The translations under genes were made by a program, and so were the position numbers. DNA of 64,000 nt from Sweltsa coloradensis (taxonomy: Eukaryota > Arthropoda > Insecta > Plecoptera > Chloroperlidae). The notes beneath the pieces were generated by a model that ran no database searches, was not told the DNA's origin, and was given only the letters and a program-made list of their open reading frames with translations. The DNA lies in the NCBI GenBank assembly GCA_024449915.1, contig JAMZAV010000152.1, forward strand, positions 372,001 to 436,000, written 5' to 3'. Below are positions 33,240 to 45,075 of the stretch, piece after piece (position 1 is the first letter of the stretch; every line of letters starts with the position of its first letter).

Positions 33240-33665
33240 ATGAAAATAAATAAATAAATAACTCGTATTTAGAGTCTACCCACTCAGTTATATAACTGTT
33301 TTTTTTTTGTGGGAGACAGTAAATCAAAGCGACCAAGACAACCCTGTGGGCCCCGACGCAATCAACGAGTGAGTGATAACCAACCAAAGATCGATATTTT
33401 TAATAGGAAATATAGCAATCAGTGATATGGACAGTGCGAACACCCGCGAATCAACGCCAGAATCAACAAGGCCGATTCTGAACGACTTTGAATTTGTTAT
33501 GTGCCTTTTTGCTAGAACGGCTCCAAAGTCACCGTTTACAAACTCCTAAGACAAGAACTGATGGACTTAAGTTCAAATCAGAAGTTTTTTACAGGAATCG
33601 AACCCTGGACCTTCTGCATTGGAAGCAGAGACGCTAAACACAAGACCAACGATCCACACTTATCA
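33240..33665 (-). mobile_element. SINE1 copy (subfamily A, near full length)
   Basis: The reverse complement is complete from tail (AAATAAATAAATAACTCG) to head. The head has the inverted B box GGAATCGAACCCTGGACC and the anticodon region TCTGCATTGGAAGCAGAGAC. A T run at 33299-33310 is inserted in the 3' hairpin. Confidence 0.85.
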
Positions 33666-33944
33666 CACAAAACATCACATTTCTTCAACAAAGAGAGAAA
33701 CACCCATAAATTCATAACTTTTCTGTCCGTCCGTCTGTGCGTGTGTCACGTTATCACGATAACACTGAACAAGACCTCCGATTTACATGTGTTTTGTTTG
33801 TTGAGATTGCTCTTCAACTAGGATGATATAAAATGTTCTTGATGACCCTGGGATCACCGCGCAAAGCTGGAACAAGTGTGGGAAATAAAGGTGTAACTTT
33901 AATTCGTATTTTGGTAAGGCCTAACCCCGTACCAGAGTAAGAGA

Positions 33945-34850
33945 GTAAGAGTAATTTTTATTCGCTTGACCAATACATAGTAAAAGTATTGTACACATTA
34001 TCCTCTTTATGAGAGAGATAGTAGAGTGAAGTGAATAATTCTTAATATTAACATAGGTTAATTAATAATAATATTAATGTACAAAAAATGAAATATAACT
34101 GAGCTGGGCCTCAAACTCTGTAATAAAATAATTGGTTGATAGGTAGGTATTTCTATTTATGTTACATTACATTTCATGCAGAGAGATATTCATTGAGTGA
34201 GTAGAAACTTTTGGATTTTAAAAATGATTTCATGCTGGACTTAAAAGTTGAAATGGAGGGACAGGTTCTTGTATTGTTTGGTAGTTATATAGAGTTAAAG
34301 CTAGATATTGTGGACCTTTTGAGAATAGGGTTAGTTTATGATTGGGAATGTGAATTGTAGATTTGCTCTTGTAAAATGGGAGTGGACAGAGGTGTTTTAG
34401 AGGGAAAAGATTAGGGTAGGAACGAACAAATATCGCTGCAGCTTGAATAAAGAGCAGGCCAGAGTAGGTATTCCTAATTCCTTGAAAAACTCTACAAGTA
34501 TGCCTCCTGGAAACGCCAGCCATAATGCAATTGCTCTCTTTTGGAGGGTGAATATTCTGATTGCATGGGGGGATGCACCCCAGAAAAGTAGCCATATGAT
34601 ATGAATGAGTGAACATGAGCAAAGTTAACCATTTTAAGTATGTGGGGATGAATTAGCTGTTTGAGCTTCCTTAAAATGAAACAAACACTTTGAATTTTAG
34701 AGGCCACATGGTTAATGTGGATAGACCAATCCAAAGTTTCGGACATGTATAATCCTAGCAATTTAGTGGAGTTGGTTCTAGTGATGCTTTTTCCATCTAG
34801 CCAATAGGGGACTAGAGCTTGTATCTATTAGAACAGCGGCTTTGTAAGCA
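33945..34850 (-). pseudogene. Decayed LINE reverse transcriptase, 3' end (CR1/Jockey-like)
   Basis: On the minus strand, 34761-34492 encodes LLGLYMSETLDWSIHINHVA, then SKIQSVCFILRKL and HSFISYGYFSGVHP. This matches the conserved C-terminal part of non-LTR reverse transcriptases (pattern LGv..d..l.W..Hi..i..k..s.cy.lr.l, then H..l.YGi..wg). A second frame continues with HTCRVFQGIRNTYSGLLFIQ, AAAIFVRSYPN, HIPNHKLTLFSKGPQYLALT and LYNYQTI, the usual tail of these proteins. The shift between frames near 34500-34540 and stops upstream show it is dead. The catalytic YxDD part is not present. The 3' end at about 33945 shares ATTTTTATTC with 31782-31870. Confidence 0.8.
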
Positions 34851-36120
34851 TGAGGTAGGTTCAAATGATATATGTTTGCACTTTGCTAATATTTATGCAT
34901 TACCAAATTTTTCCTGAATGTAAGTAAAGTACTTTTATATTGATATCCGCACTTGGTTGCAAAAAATAAGCCTTAAAGCTCCGTTGCTAGACATAAGTCC
35001 AAAACGTGAAAAATGGATAATCCAAAACATGGATTTCAATTCTGAAAATTCCCACCAAACAGTTAATCTTATGAGTAAACCAAATTAACCTGCGCGTTAA
35101 CATTGATTTTGACTTTCATACCTGTATGGAAATTTGAGTTAAAAAATTCTGTACATTTAAAATAAATTCCCGAAGTTGACCAAAATGGAGTTAATTAATT
35201 ACGGTGATTTCACTAATTTTTAATTCTAAATCAATTAATTAATTCGGAAATACGCGTACTAAATATCATAGCTTTATTCTTTATTAACGTTAATGTGAAA
35301 TTTGATAACGGTTTTATAAACCGTTTACCCGGAAATACCAGAAAGCTGAGCGCCTAAACTCGTCTCCGCGCCAGCCTCTGCTACTCCTCTTAATAACTAA
35401 ACGAATGTATAACTAAATAGTCCCAGATGTCCCTAACATACATGGTAATGTGGGTGTATGAGTTTGTTTGGCGGAGGAGTTTATTAAACAAACCGTTAGA
35501 ACTTCCGAGGTCACTCTAATAATATTCAAGTAAGTAATTGTTTCTTGACCGGCACATAACAATAACAACGAAGCGAATTGTCAGAGACATTAGTGCGCAA
35601 TCACCCACTTGATATAGCCGAGCGTGACGTAACCAAACAGAATGGCAGATTGGGGCTAATGAGACTGGGTATACTGCCGTACTAAGCAGAAAGGACCTAA
35701 CTACATTTTTGGTCTATTTCGAGTTCGACGTACCATTAGATGCGGAGTAACATTCTCCATCTAATTTGCTAAGCTAGAAAGCCCTAACTCCGCTCAAAAT
35801 TATGAGCATTTACTAAGGAAGAAAGATAGATAGGGCTTTTTAATAGTATTGTAAACAGACGGTGGAAGTGAATTGTTTTCTAATGTTGTGATTTTTTCAT
35901 CGCAAAAAGTTCTAACTACTGTTATTAATTGGATATCAACCATATCATATTATGATCTATGTAAATAAATTCCATTTGACTTGAGAACTTCATTGTTACA
36001 GTTGTTTTCAAATTATAATAAATACCCTTTGAAGAGCAAGTTAATTCCCTGATTTTCAATTTACTCAAAACTTTTTTTTTGAAGATATGGTAGTATACCA
36101 GTCACAACGTAAAAACTTGG
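34851..36120. other. No gene recognised
   Basis: AT-rich sequence; short frames only. Nothing with paired ends or pol III signals visible until the SINE1 head at 36125. Confidence 0.5.
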
Positions 36121-36124
36121 AGGT

Positions 36125-36520
36125 GTGTGGCTCGTTGGTCTTGTGGTTAGCGTCTCTGCTTTCAATGCTGATGGTCCAGGGTTCGATTCCTGCTTTAGGC
36201 AGAAGTCTTAAATCTTCTGATTTGGACTAGAGGCCATCAGTTCTTGGCTAAGGTATTTATAAACGGTGACTTTGGAGAGGTCCTAGCAACAGGGCACATA
36301 ATAAGTTCTAAGGTTCTCCCGAATCAGTTTTGTTTATTCTGGCGCTGTTCACGGGTGGAATCGAGTCCAGCTTGATTGACCAGTGATTCCTACTTAAATA
36401 TGCCGGTCTATAGTTGGTCATGGTTCGCTCGTCGATATTGTCGGCGCCTACAGGGTTAGCTCGGTTGGCCCCACTGAAAATCAACTATGTGAATGAGACT
36501 ATATACGAATGTATTATTTA
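36125..36520 (+). mobile_element. SINE1 copy (subfamily B, full head)
   Basis: Head GTGGCTCGTTGGTCTTGTGG, TTAGCGTCTCTGCTTTCAAT, B box GGTTCGATTCC, then the body with GACCAGTGATTCCTACTTAA and a shortened 3' end (AAATCAACTATGTGAATGAG). This is the best view of the tRNA-like head with the subfamily B body. Confidence 0.85.
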
Positions 36521-36770
36521 TTTCTTAACTCTTAACGAATATTCGTCGATTGACAGATATACTTGATGATAACTCGTTGATCCGTAGGATACAAGTCCAT
36601 AGCATTTTTCTGTCCACTGAGGCAAGGTTCCCTAGGATTTTTTTCAAAACTGTCACTATTGCCTGCGCACACTTCACCCATATTGTATATCGTTCTTCTT
36701 TTACCTCTTCTTCACTATCTTCATTCTTATGTCTTCTTATTAATTCTTGCCATATTTTCCTTTCTCTTCC

Positions 36771-36792
36771 CCCCCCCCCCCCCCCCCCCCCC
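36771..36792 (+). repeat. C homopolymer run
   Basis: About 22 C residues following a pyrimidine-rich stretch (TTCTTCTTTTACCTCTTCTT upstream). It produces proline-rich frames that are not genes. Confidence 0.85.
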
Positions 36793-36984
36793 AGTTGTCC
36801 AGTTTAACTATTTCCCAAGCAGCGTTCAAATATTAGTTAAAATAATTGTAATTTCATCTATGAAAATAGTAGAGGGAGTCCTAAAAATTAAATTATACTT
36901 AAGCCCACCAGCTCTAGTAGTCGTATCACTTTATTCAAATATCGATCATACAAACAACGATCCCTAATCGATTCAGAAGAAGAG

Positions 36985-37345
36985 TCAGAAGTTCTTTAAA
37001 TTCTGATTTGGACTTAAGTCCATCAGTTCTTGTCTGAGGAATTTTCAAACGGTAATTTTTTAGCCATCCTAGCAACGAGGCACATAATAAATTTAAAGTT
37101 CTAAATCGGTCTTGTTGATTCTGGCGTTGATCCGCGGGTGTTCGCACTGTCCATACCACTGATTGCTATTATTTCCTATTAAAAAAATATCGATCTTTGG
37201 TTGGTTATCGCTCACTCGTCGATTGCGTCGGGGCCTGCAGGGTTGGCTTGATCGCTTTGGTTTACTGTCCCCCACTGAAAATCAGTTATATAACTGAGTG
37301 GGTAGACTCTAAATACGGATTTATTTATTTATTGAAAATTTTGAT
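36985..37345 (+). mobile_element. SINE1 copy (subfamily A, head truncated)
   Basis: Begins GTCAGAAGTTCTTTAAATTC and ends TATAACTGAGTGGGTAGACT, CTAAATACGGATTTATTTAT. Subfamily A middle (ATCGATCTTTGGTTGG, then TTATCGCTCACTC). Confidence 0.85.
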
Positions 37346-37469
37346 TATCGATCATCAAAAGTAGCAGCAATGAGATTCTAACAATTCCCCAGGCGGTACG
37401 TACAAAGCGTCCATGCTCTGAAGTACAAGCTCTCTTACCGACGTAATGTATGATTGATTAGCCTTATCA

Positions 37470-37917
37470 CCCCCGCCATCTTGTGATTGCATGAGGTCAC
37501 ACAACGTGTATCCGTGACCGCGATACTAGCGCTGTGCGGTGACTAATCCTTGTACTGCACTCGCGTGTAAGAGATGATCGAATGCTCAGCCCAATGATAT
37601 TTAACATCTATAGTAGGCTAGATCCCCCAAACATTGGTCCACGTGACAATTAGAAGCCATCTTGTGATCGCATGAGGTCACACAACGTGTATCCGTGACC
37701 GCGATACTAGCGCTGTGCGGTGACTAATCCTTGTACTGCACTCCGCGTGTAAGAGATGATCGAATGCTCAGCCCAATGATATTTAAAAATCTATAGTAGG
37801 CTAGATCCCCGAACATTGGTCCACGTGACAATTAGAAGCCATCTTGTGATCTCATGAGGTCACACAACGTGTATCCGTGACCGCGATACTAGCGCTCTGC
37901 GGTGACTAATCCTTGTA
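37470..37917 (+). repeat. Satellite B, left part (180-bp unit)
   Basis: Units carry GCCATCTTGTGAT.GCATGA, GGTCACACAACGTGTATCCG, TGACCGCGATACTAGCGCT, GTACTGCACTCGCGTGTAAG and TCCCCGAACATTGGTCCACG. Markers at 37554 and 37735 are 181 bp apart. The array resumes at 39209 after an insertion. Confidence 0.93.
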
Positions 37918-39208
37918 GAGTAGGAATCACACAACTTTGAATGACCTTTTGACACTGTTCGGCGGCCATTTTTCATGTGAACCACTAGAACAAAATTGGA
38001 GGTCTAATTTAAAATGTACTTTTAAAAAAAATAATGCATTATACACGGTGCATTATTAAATAAAAATAGTAAATTATTGTTAACAAGGTTAATTTAATGT
38101 AATCTGGACGATCAAATTCATTGAAAGTAATAAATAACAAACAAATGTCAAGTCATTATTCGTTTTCACAGTTGACAACAATGTTTTTATTTTATTGACC
38201 AATGAGCGATCTTCCCAATACCACTTTCATACAATCAGCTAAAATATTACTAAAGGCCTGTCGTCTGCACAGCACACATAGGCCCTAGCCTACGTCGTAT
38301 GCTTTAATCTTGTTTCTGAAATTTCTTTACTTGGTTGCTCTTCTGAGTTCTGGGCTTGACTAATTATTAATTAATAATATTTTAATGTTATGTAGGCCTG
38401 CCAATTAAATGAGTAGGTCTCTCAATTGTCTTATGTTGAAGTAAAGTAGGGCCCGCTGGAAAAAAGCAGTCTAGTAAGCCAACCAATTAGGTAGGGCCTA
38501 GGTACCTAAACAGTAAATACGTAGCCTACAAGATAACGGTTATAGACATAAGGCTTTTAGAAAAAATACTTTTAATATTCCTTTTTGGGGGCTATAAATA
38601 CTAGGCCTAGGCCCAGGCTACACTTCCTGGGTTGGGCCGATGCTAGGCTACGCGTAGCCCTACGCGGCCCTAGGCTACGCCTAGTTTCCCCAAATTGAAC
38701 ACATATCACAAGAATTTCCCTGTTTTATCAATGTAGGACTAGATCTAGCTAGCCTAGGCTGCATATTGAAGCTAGGCCTAGGCTTTTGCCCCCTAAAGAG
38801 AAACCCCCAAAGAGAAATTGCATAGACTAGGCCTAGGCCTGACCCTAGGCTAGGCTAGAACGAAGTGTATAATAGTATCCTCGCCCTAGGGCCTAGTTCA
38901 ATTTTTATGCAATTAGAATTGTGTTGATTAAAATAAAATAATAATATAAGACAAAGTATTTTAATATCCAAAACAACTCAGTGACAAAACATAACACGCA
39001 ATGACATTATCCATGCAGTATCCTAATGAAACATAACCTCCAACGTTTGGAATGGTCTGTTGACATACACCTAGTTCGTCACCTCGCCACACGCACGCAG
39101 CGCACGGAGTAGAAAAATTATGCTAGCAATTTTATTTTTCCTGTGTTGGTTATGCCGATTTAAACAAATGCAACTTTGAAGGTCGTTCAATCTAGCTGAA
39201 TCCTACTC
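37918..39208. mobile_element. 1291-bp element inserted in satellite B, TA duplication
   Basis: It interrupts CCTTGTACTGCACTCG exactly, with TA on both sides (37916-37917, 39209-39210). Ends GAGTAGGAATCACACAACTT and CTAGCTGAATCCTACTC are inverted, and GAATGACC/GGTCGTTC continues the pairing further in. The interior has unusually many CCTAGG/GGCCTAGGCC words at 38590-38860. No transposase frame is seen, so it is non-autonomous. TA duplication is typical of Tc1/mariner-type integration, but the family is not established. Confidence 0.8.
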
Positions 39209-40328
39209 TACTGCACTCGCGTGTAAGAGATGATCGAATGCTCAGCCCAATGATATTTAACATCTATAGTAGGATAGATCCCCGAACATTGGTCCACGTG
39301 ACAATTAGAAGCCATCTTGTGATCTCATGAGGTCACACAACGTGTATCCGTGACCGCGATACTAGCGCTCTGCGGTGACTAATCCTTGTACTGCACTCGC
39401 GTGTAAAGAGATGATCGAATGCTCAGCCCAATGATATTTAACATCTATAGTAGGCTAGATCCCCGAACATTGGTCCACGTGACAATTAGAAGCCATCTTG
39501 TGATTGCATGAGGTCACACAACGTGTATCCGTGACCGCGATACTAGCGCTGTGCGGTGACTAATCCTTGTACTGCACTCGCGTGTAACAGATGATCGTTG
39601 CTCAGCCCAATGATTTTTAACATCTATAGTAGGCTAGATCCCCGAACATTGGTCCACGTGACAATTAGAAGCCATCTTGTGATCGCATGAGGTCACACAA
39701 CGTGTATCCGTGACCGCGATACTAGCGCTGTGCGGTGACTAATCCTTGTACTGCACTCGCGTGTAAGAGATGATCGAATGCTCAGCCCAATGATATTTAA
39801 CATCTATAGTAGGCTAGATCCCCGAACATTGGTCCACGTGACAATTAGAAGCCATCTTGTGATTGCATGAGGTCACACACACGTGTATCCGTGACCGCGA
39901 TACAAGCGCTGTGCGGTGACTAATCCTTGTACTGCACTCGCGTGTAAGAGATGATCGAATGCTCAGCCCAATGATATTTAACAGCTATAGTAGACTAGAT
40001 CCCCGAACATTGGTCCACGTGACAATTAGAAGCCATCTTGTGATTGCATGAGGTCACACAACGTGTATCCGTGACCGCGATACTAGCGCTCTGCGGTGAT
40101 TAATCCTTGTACTGCACTCGCGTGTAAGAGATGATCGAATGCTCAGCCCAATGATATTTAACAGCTATAGTAGACTAGATCCCCGAACATTGGTCCACGT
40201 GACAATTAGAAGCCATCTTGTGATTGCATGAGGTCACACAACGTGTACCCGTGACCGCGATACTAGCGCTGTGCGGTGACTAATCCTTGTACTGCACTCG
40301 CGTGTAAGAGATGATCGAATGCTCAGCC
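39209..40328 (+). repeat. Satellite B, right part (180-bp unit, about six copies)
   Basis: The marker ACTGCACTCGCGTGTAA is at about 39210, 39390, 39571, 39750, 39931, 40111 and 40291, i.e. 179-181 bp spacing. Copies differ by a few substitutions (e.g. AGCGCTCTGCGG versus AGCGCTGTGCGG alternating between units) with few indels. The array ends inside a unit at GCTCAGCC. Confidence 0.95.
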
Positions 40329-40429
40329 GGTTTAAAATGGTACCAACCATGTCAAAATTTAATAATTTGGAGAGAAATCGTCTTTTTGATACTTCGATAT
40401 CAATTTCAACCATATTGATAAAGAAAATA

Positions 40430-40650
40430 TCTAACCTTTATCCAACAATGAACTCGGATAGGGGGAGGGGGAGGGTCCCACCACATTCTTGGCTCCCCGG
40501 GCTTATCAAAGCCGGCTAGCCATGCCTGACGCTTCCCCCAAATAAACCTATTCTTCCACTTTATATCTTCTTCAACTCTCTTCTTCCCCAGGGACCTCCA
40601 CCAGTTTCTGGCATTTTTCTTTCTTCCCACCATTTTTCTGGTTAACCCTT
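40430..40650 (-). mobile_element. Repeat R4 copy, minus strand
   Basis: GAGGGTCCCACCACATTCTT, GCTTATCAAAGCCGGCTAGC, CATGCCTGACGCTTCCCCCA and CCAGGGACCTCCACCAGTTT are the complement of R4 at 28485 and 4290. Inner TCTTCTTCAACTCTCTTCTT matches the purine patch expanded at 28514. Confidence 0.75.
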
Positions 40651-40734
40651 TTCCAAGCTGTGTTTCTTCTTTTCACATTCATTGCTATAACCTCTTCCCT
40701 CCTGGTCGACATGAATTCAGTTATATCTTTATTG

Positions 40735-40870
40735 ATCGATAAATCGTATGTTAATCTATGTGGGGCCTACAGGGCTAGCTTTGTCGCTTTGGTTTACATG
40801 TCCGCCACTGAAAATCAGTATGTGACTGAGTTGGTAGACTCTAAATACGGATTTATTTACTTAATTTTTT
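40735..40870 (+). mobile_element. SINE1 3' fragment (subfamily A)
   Basis: GGGGCCTACAGGGCTAGCTT, CCACTGAAAATCAGTATGTG, ACTGAGTTGGTAGACTCTAA and a TTTA tail. Only the last ~110 bp of the SINE remain. Confidence 0.75.
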
Positions 40871-41390
40871 CTTTCTCTTTCATATTGGAATATTTTTTTG
40901 GAGAATTTTTTTTCCCGATATTTCGATATCGATCAATCTTGACCCAATATCGATATCAAAATAAATTCAGCGATATCGATATCATTCTATGTATCGATAA
41001 ACCATCCCAGATTAGCAAGCACTCTCTTCATTATTATTAAACACACACGAGCGCGCGCGAATATAAACAGGATATTTGTTTTAGATTTCCTTGGCTTTTG
41101 ATGATGAGATTCAATTAACTATACACCATGCGGGAAATATCATCACCCAACCGAAGGATTGAATTTCCTTTGTGTGGTCTGTTTTATTAACTCAGAACAG
41201 AACGAAGAGAGTTGGGAACTATATAATATCGTGAGTTGGAACAACTATTCACTGCCTTGTGAACTTTACATTGGCTAAAACAAAAGCGGGCACATTTTAA
41301 TTAGAGATGGGAACATGTATCGATATTTTGATACGATATCGAAATCAGAATAATTCCGAATAAGTGATTTGAATTTATTATATACGTATA
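40871..41390. other. No gene; ATCGATAT-rich patches
   Basis: 40915-41000 and 41310-41345 have repeated GATATCGATATC and CGATATTTTGATACG words, related to the element at 21445. Confidence 0.4.
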
Positions 41391-41392
41391 TT

Positions 41393-41650
41393 GATGAAGG
41401 GTTCGAGAGCTAGTGTAACGGCTTCGTCCTCCTCGACGTCTGCTCGGCAGTCCGGGTTAGTGGAGGAACCTATGACTGTCAAGGTTACACTGTTGAGACG
41501 TTAAGCCGTTGGTTCCCTTAGTACTTTTCGAAATGAGTAGACTACGTGCCGGTAACGGGTTTCCCCTCCTCCCTTTTATTCATACTTAATCCTAATTTAT
41601 CACCACTCGTCGTCTCGAATAGCCTTAGTGAATAAATATAAAACATTAAG
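41393..41650 (-). repeat. Repeat R3 copy, minus strand, both ends present
   Basis: Complement of R3 from GGGTTCGAGAGCTAGTGTAA, CGGCTTCGTCCTCCTCGACG, GGTAACGGGTTTCCCCTCCT to CACTCGTCGTCTCGAATAGC. It joins the head fragments (12306, 25249) with the body (3380, 26885), showing they are one family of about 250 bp. Confidence 0.8.
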
Positions 41651-42634
41651 CAATTTACCATATCCAAATTTTACTTAAATTCACTATTTCCTAGATTGAT
41701 AAAAAATGGCGTGAAAGTATTTTAAAAAGTATTCGTTCTTATGTCGTTATACAACACAAGACATACAGTCCGTTGCATTTTTGCGGACCGAATATAGGGA
41801 GAAAATAATACCCCAAACCCTCCGATCTTCCCCTAGCTCATATATACCACCGCAACTGAAAGCTTCGTTGAAGCATACAGTAGCTGTAAGCTTCGGTGAG
41901 CCAAACTACGTCCCTAGTCAACCGCATGGGATGTTGTGGCGCGTTTTATAAATTCCTCCTCTCCAACCAAACGAAGCTGTATCGATTAAACTCTGGCAAT
42001 AATAGCCGATGTTGACTTTACATCTTTGCGAGTGTAGCAGACTGTGTGGCGCTTAGTTATTTAAAAGCGTAGACTATTTGGTAAATGCGTTCTACTTAAT
42101 ATCAAAGGATGAATGGTCTTTGTTGGAGACAGACGATGTACAAAGCCGCAAAGTCAAACGAGATTCTAAGGAAACAATATTTTTATTAAGACGTTGTCGA
42201 GCCCCTAAGTAAGGCGAACAATTATTATCTACTGGTTTTACATAGATTAATACTAAAGGTGTAATGCAAGGTTGTGTGCTATCCCCATAATTGTTTTAAA
42301 ATTATATTTCAGTTCAGGTATTAATTAAGCGTGAGCTACGACTTATATAAACTGTCATCGTACACACTTATTGCCTTTCTTTTTAAGGGTGTAGGGGTGT
42401 GGGACATGGCCGCCACGATTGTTTATAACAAATGATTCTTTATTCTTGATGTGGTGCATTAACTCCAATTTGGCCTATGCTGGAGGTCCATACCGTGCTC
42501 CTTTGAACACTCACTGGAAGAATTTATATTTGTCTTTGTGGAGATAACTCATTTTTGTATTAGTAAAATATAAACTAATATTAAGACTTATAGTTGGTAA
42601 TGTACTTGCTAAGGTGACAGAACTCCAAGAAGTT
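41651..42634. other. No gene recognised
   Basis: Mixed composition. 41850-42050 is slightly GC-richer, but no domain or splice-framed coding could be recognised. Confidence 0.4.
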
Positions 42635-43080
42635 ATGAGTTCGGACACCTGGGGACACGTAGGCGAACCATTCAGCCGAAGCTTACTTCTGTTCCTGGTA
42701 TTTCGGCGGAATGCCTGGTCAACAGTGATACTGGCTACGGGACGGCGATGCTTGTTGATGGACGTGGTTTAAAAAAGGTTAACTATTATATCAAGACAAG
42801 TCGCGCTTACGCGCGGCTTGAAAGCCGCTGCGCGGAGGGCTTGGAAAACCTCGTACCTGGAATTCCTCGTAGTTTGAAAACCTCGTTGCCGCGACAAACT
42901 CGAAAATCGGCCCGAGTACGGCCGCGATGCGGTAGTTTGCGGGTCACGTTTGTCGTTAATCCGAAGACTTTGGAGAAATTTGTTTTCCGGCACACTTTTG
43001 TTTCGTTGCCGGACCCTGCCCTCCGTTTAGAAGTAACGTGGAATCTTTTTTCGATATCAACTGATTATTACGCAAATTTT
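42635..43080. other. GC-rich stretch, open in several frames, unrecognised
   Basis: This region is markedly richer in CG dinucleotides than the rest (e.g. GGCCCGAGTACGGCCGCGAT). It is open over more than 100 codons on the plus strand from 42748 and also on the minus strand. Openness on both strands is what CG-rich sequence without TA-containing stops produces, and no domain is visible, so I do not call a gene. Confidence 0.4.
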
Positions 43081-43860
43081 AAAATTCCGGGACGACAAAT
43101 TTTCCGGGACGCTTTTCCGGTAACAGAAATTTTTGTCTTGTCCGCTTGGACGAAAAATGCCCGAGCTACTAAAGGCCTCGCAGTCAGGCAACTTTCAAGT
43201 ATGTCAAAGTCTTAGCCACATCCGCGCGGTTCCGTAGAGTCCGAGATGGACCCAATCGGACAATAATTGTGCCATTTGTAAAGATCCATAACAAAATTTT
43301 AGCGGGACGCTTTTCCGGTACGTCAAAATATGATCCTCGAACGCCCGGTTCCGTAGAGCCCAAAATGGACCCGGTCGTACAATTGCGCCTTTCGTAAAAA
43401 TCCGGGACATGGGGTTTTCCGGGTCGTATTTCCGGTACGTCTAAATCTTCGCCTCGTCCGCGCGGATCCGCGGCCCGGATGTACCTGATGGGTCGATTAT
43501 GCGCCTTCGTAAAAACCCTCGACTTAAGTTTTTTCCGTGACACTTTTCGGTTACTCAAAAATAGCGCCCGACCCCCCGGGTTCCGTAAGCCCAAAAGAAC
43601 CCGTTCGTAAATTATTGCGCATTTGAAAAAATCCGGGACAAAGTTTTTCCGGGAGCTTTCCGGTACGTAAAAAATTTCCTTGATTCCCGGTTCCGTAGAC
43701 CCCAAAAATTAACCCGGCGACTTTTTACTGCGCCTTTTTTTTAATACCCGGGAAAAAGGTTTTTCCAAGACGTTTTTCGGTACGTCAAAACATCCCTCGT
43801 CCGCCGGGTTTCCCGTAGACCCCGAGATGAACCTGATCTGACGAATTTGTGAAAGATTTT
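43081..43860 (+). repeat. GC-rich tandem repeat C, about 118-bp unit, diverged
   Basis: The marker TTTTCCGG(T)ACGTCAAA and its variants recur near 43118, 43198, 43315, 43433, 43550, 43671 and 43788. Each unit has TCCGGGACA..TTTTCCGGGACG, CGTCCGCGCGGTTCCGTAGA, GGACCCG.TCG and GCGCCTTTCGTAAAAA parts. Copies are strongly diverged. The same unit occurs twice at 50640-50890. Minus-strand open frames here are repeat sequence. Confidence 0.75.
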
Positions 43861-45062
43861 AAGGTGTCACAGGCGTTAAGCAAAATCTTGGAGATGAACG
43901 GCAGGTGGGGGGATTGCGGGAGGGACGTTTTGGGGGAGGCCTCAAAATTCCCGCTCAAAATATTTTTAATTTGTCCTCCTAGCGACCGTAATTTACGACG
44001 AGGCAGTGGGATCTGTTTTACTGCAGAAAGGTTTGAGAGGACGCGAGTGGGGGCTCCACTTCCCCAAGGGTCGCACTGAGTTCAAATATCACCTTTCCAC
44101 GAGCGGGCGTAAATGCGTGTCGCCGTCAAGTAAAAAGAAGTTTTACTGTTTTACATTCACAAATGTTTTGTATAGTTTACGAACCCTCAATAATGACGGA
44201 AACCAAAATAATTAATTAAAGTTTAATTTTTTTTTCTCTTGCAATGATCTTTTCTATGGAATGAGGGATTTTTAAATAAAAACATTAGCAAATTTTAAAT
44301 AAAAATGCTATTATTTTCGAAAACGGCTAGACCAAAAACATAGAAAATTTTTGTCAGTAAAAAATGACGCGATTTGGGTTTAAACCAAACAAACGGTCAC
44401 AGGATCACACCCCTTAATGCTATAAACCCAACCCGGGTAAGATCCCGGTCAGGACCAAGTTTATAGCCCCATTATTTTCACATGATTATTATAATATGCT
44501 GCATCATACTACAAAAAATATATACCAGTAATAATAAAAGGACAGGTTGTACGGGATTAAAAAACCGAGACCTCCCGAAAAACAGTAAAACCATTGAGCC
44601 AACACCTTTTTCAGTATATTACATCATTGGCTAACTTGCCCTTTTTTTTCGCGGAAGCGAACATTTGTATCCTCCAAAGGCAATGGTCCGCACAACTTAA
44701 AAGGGCATGTAGGTCACTTGGAAGTGAAAATTTTCTTTTGGGATCTCCAAAAATAATTTATGGGTTACGCTCTTTCCGGGTAACGAGCACGTTAGGAACA
44801 ATGGGGGTCTGAGGGGGGTTGGCCCCCAGTGATACGGGTGCGAAGCGCACAGCCCCGGCAAAAATTTCGATTCTAAGTGTGATAGGAGTATTTTGACAAT
44901 TTTGTTTTACAAAAACCTTAAAAAAATATATGAAAAAATTGCAAAATAAGAAAAAATGTATCAACAATTTTATAAATTAGGAAAAATAATTAATTTCAAA
45001 TAAAGTTCGCTCCCCCTCGCCCCCCTCTGACCAAATTCGCCCTTCCGTAATTTTTACGCCAC
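43861..45062. other. No gene; remains of an hAT-like element at the right side
   Basis: 44505-44600 has GGGATT..AAACCGAGACCTCCCGAA, a decayed SINE2-like head on the minus strand. 45045-45062 ends ACGCCACTG, an hAT-type terminus without a convincing left partner. GC-rich patches such as GGCCCCCAGTGATACGGG near 44820 belong to it. Confidence 0.4.
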
Positions 45063-45075
45063 TGATTATTGTAAG

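Noticed and set aside
37470..40328. CRISPR-like array
   Set aside because: Units are contiguous 180-bp repeats without unique spacers; this is satellite DNA in an animal genome.
40660..41040. 126-codon plus frame
   Set aside because: Starts in unique sequence but runs through a SINE1 tail and ATCGATAT-rich repeat; no domain.
42748..43705. Long open frames on both strands (155 and 173 codons)
   Set aside because: They lie in CG-rich tandem repeat sequence poor in stop codons on both strands; no domain, and frames follow the repeat unit.
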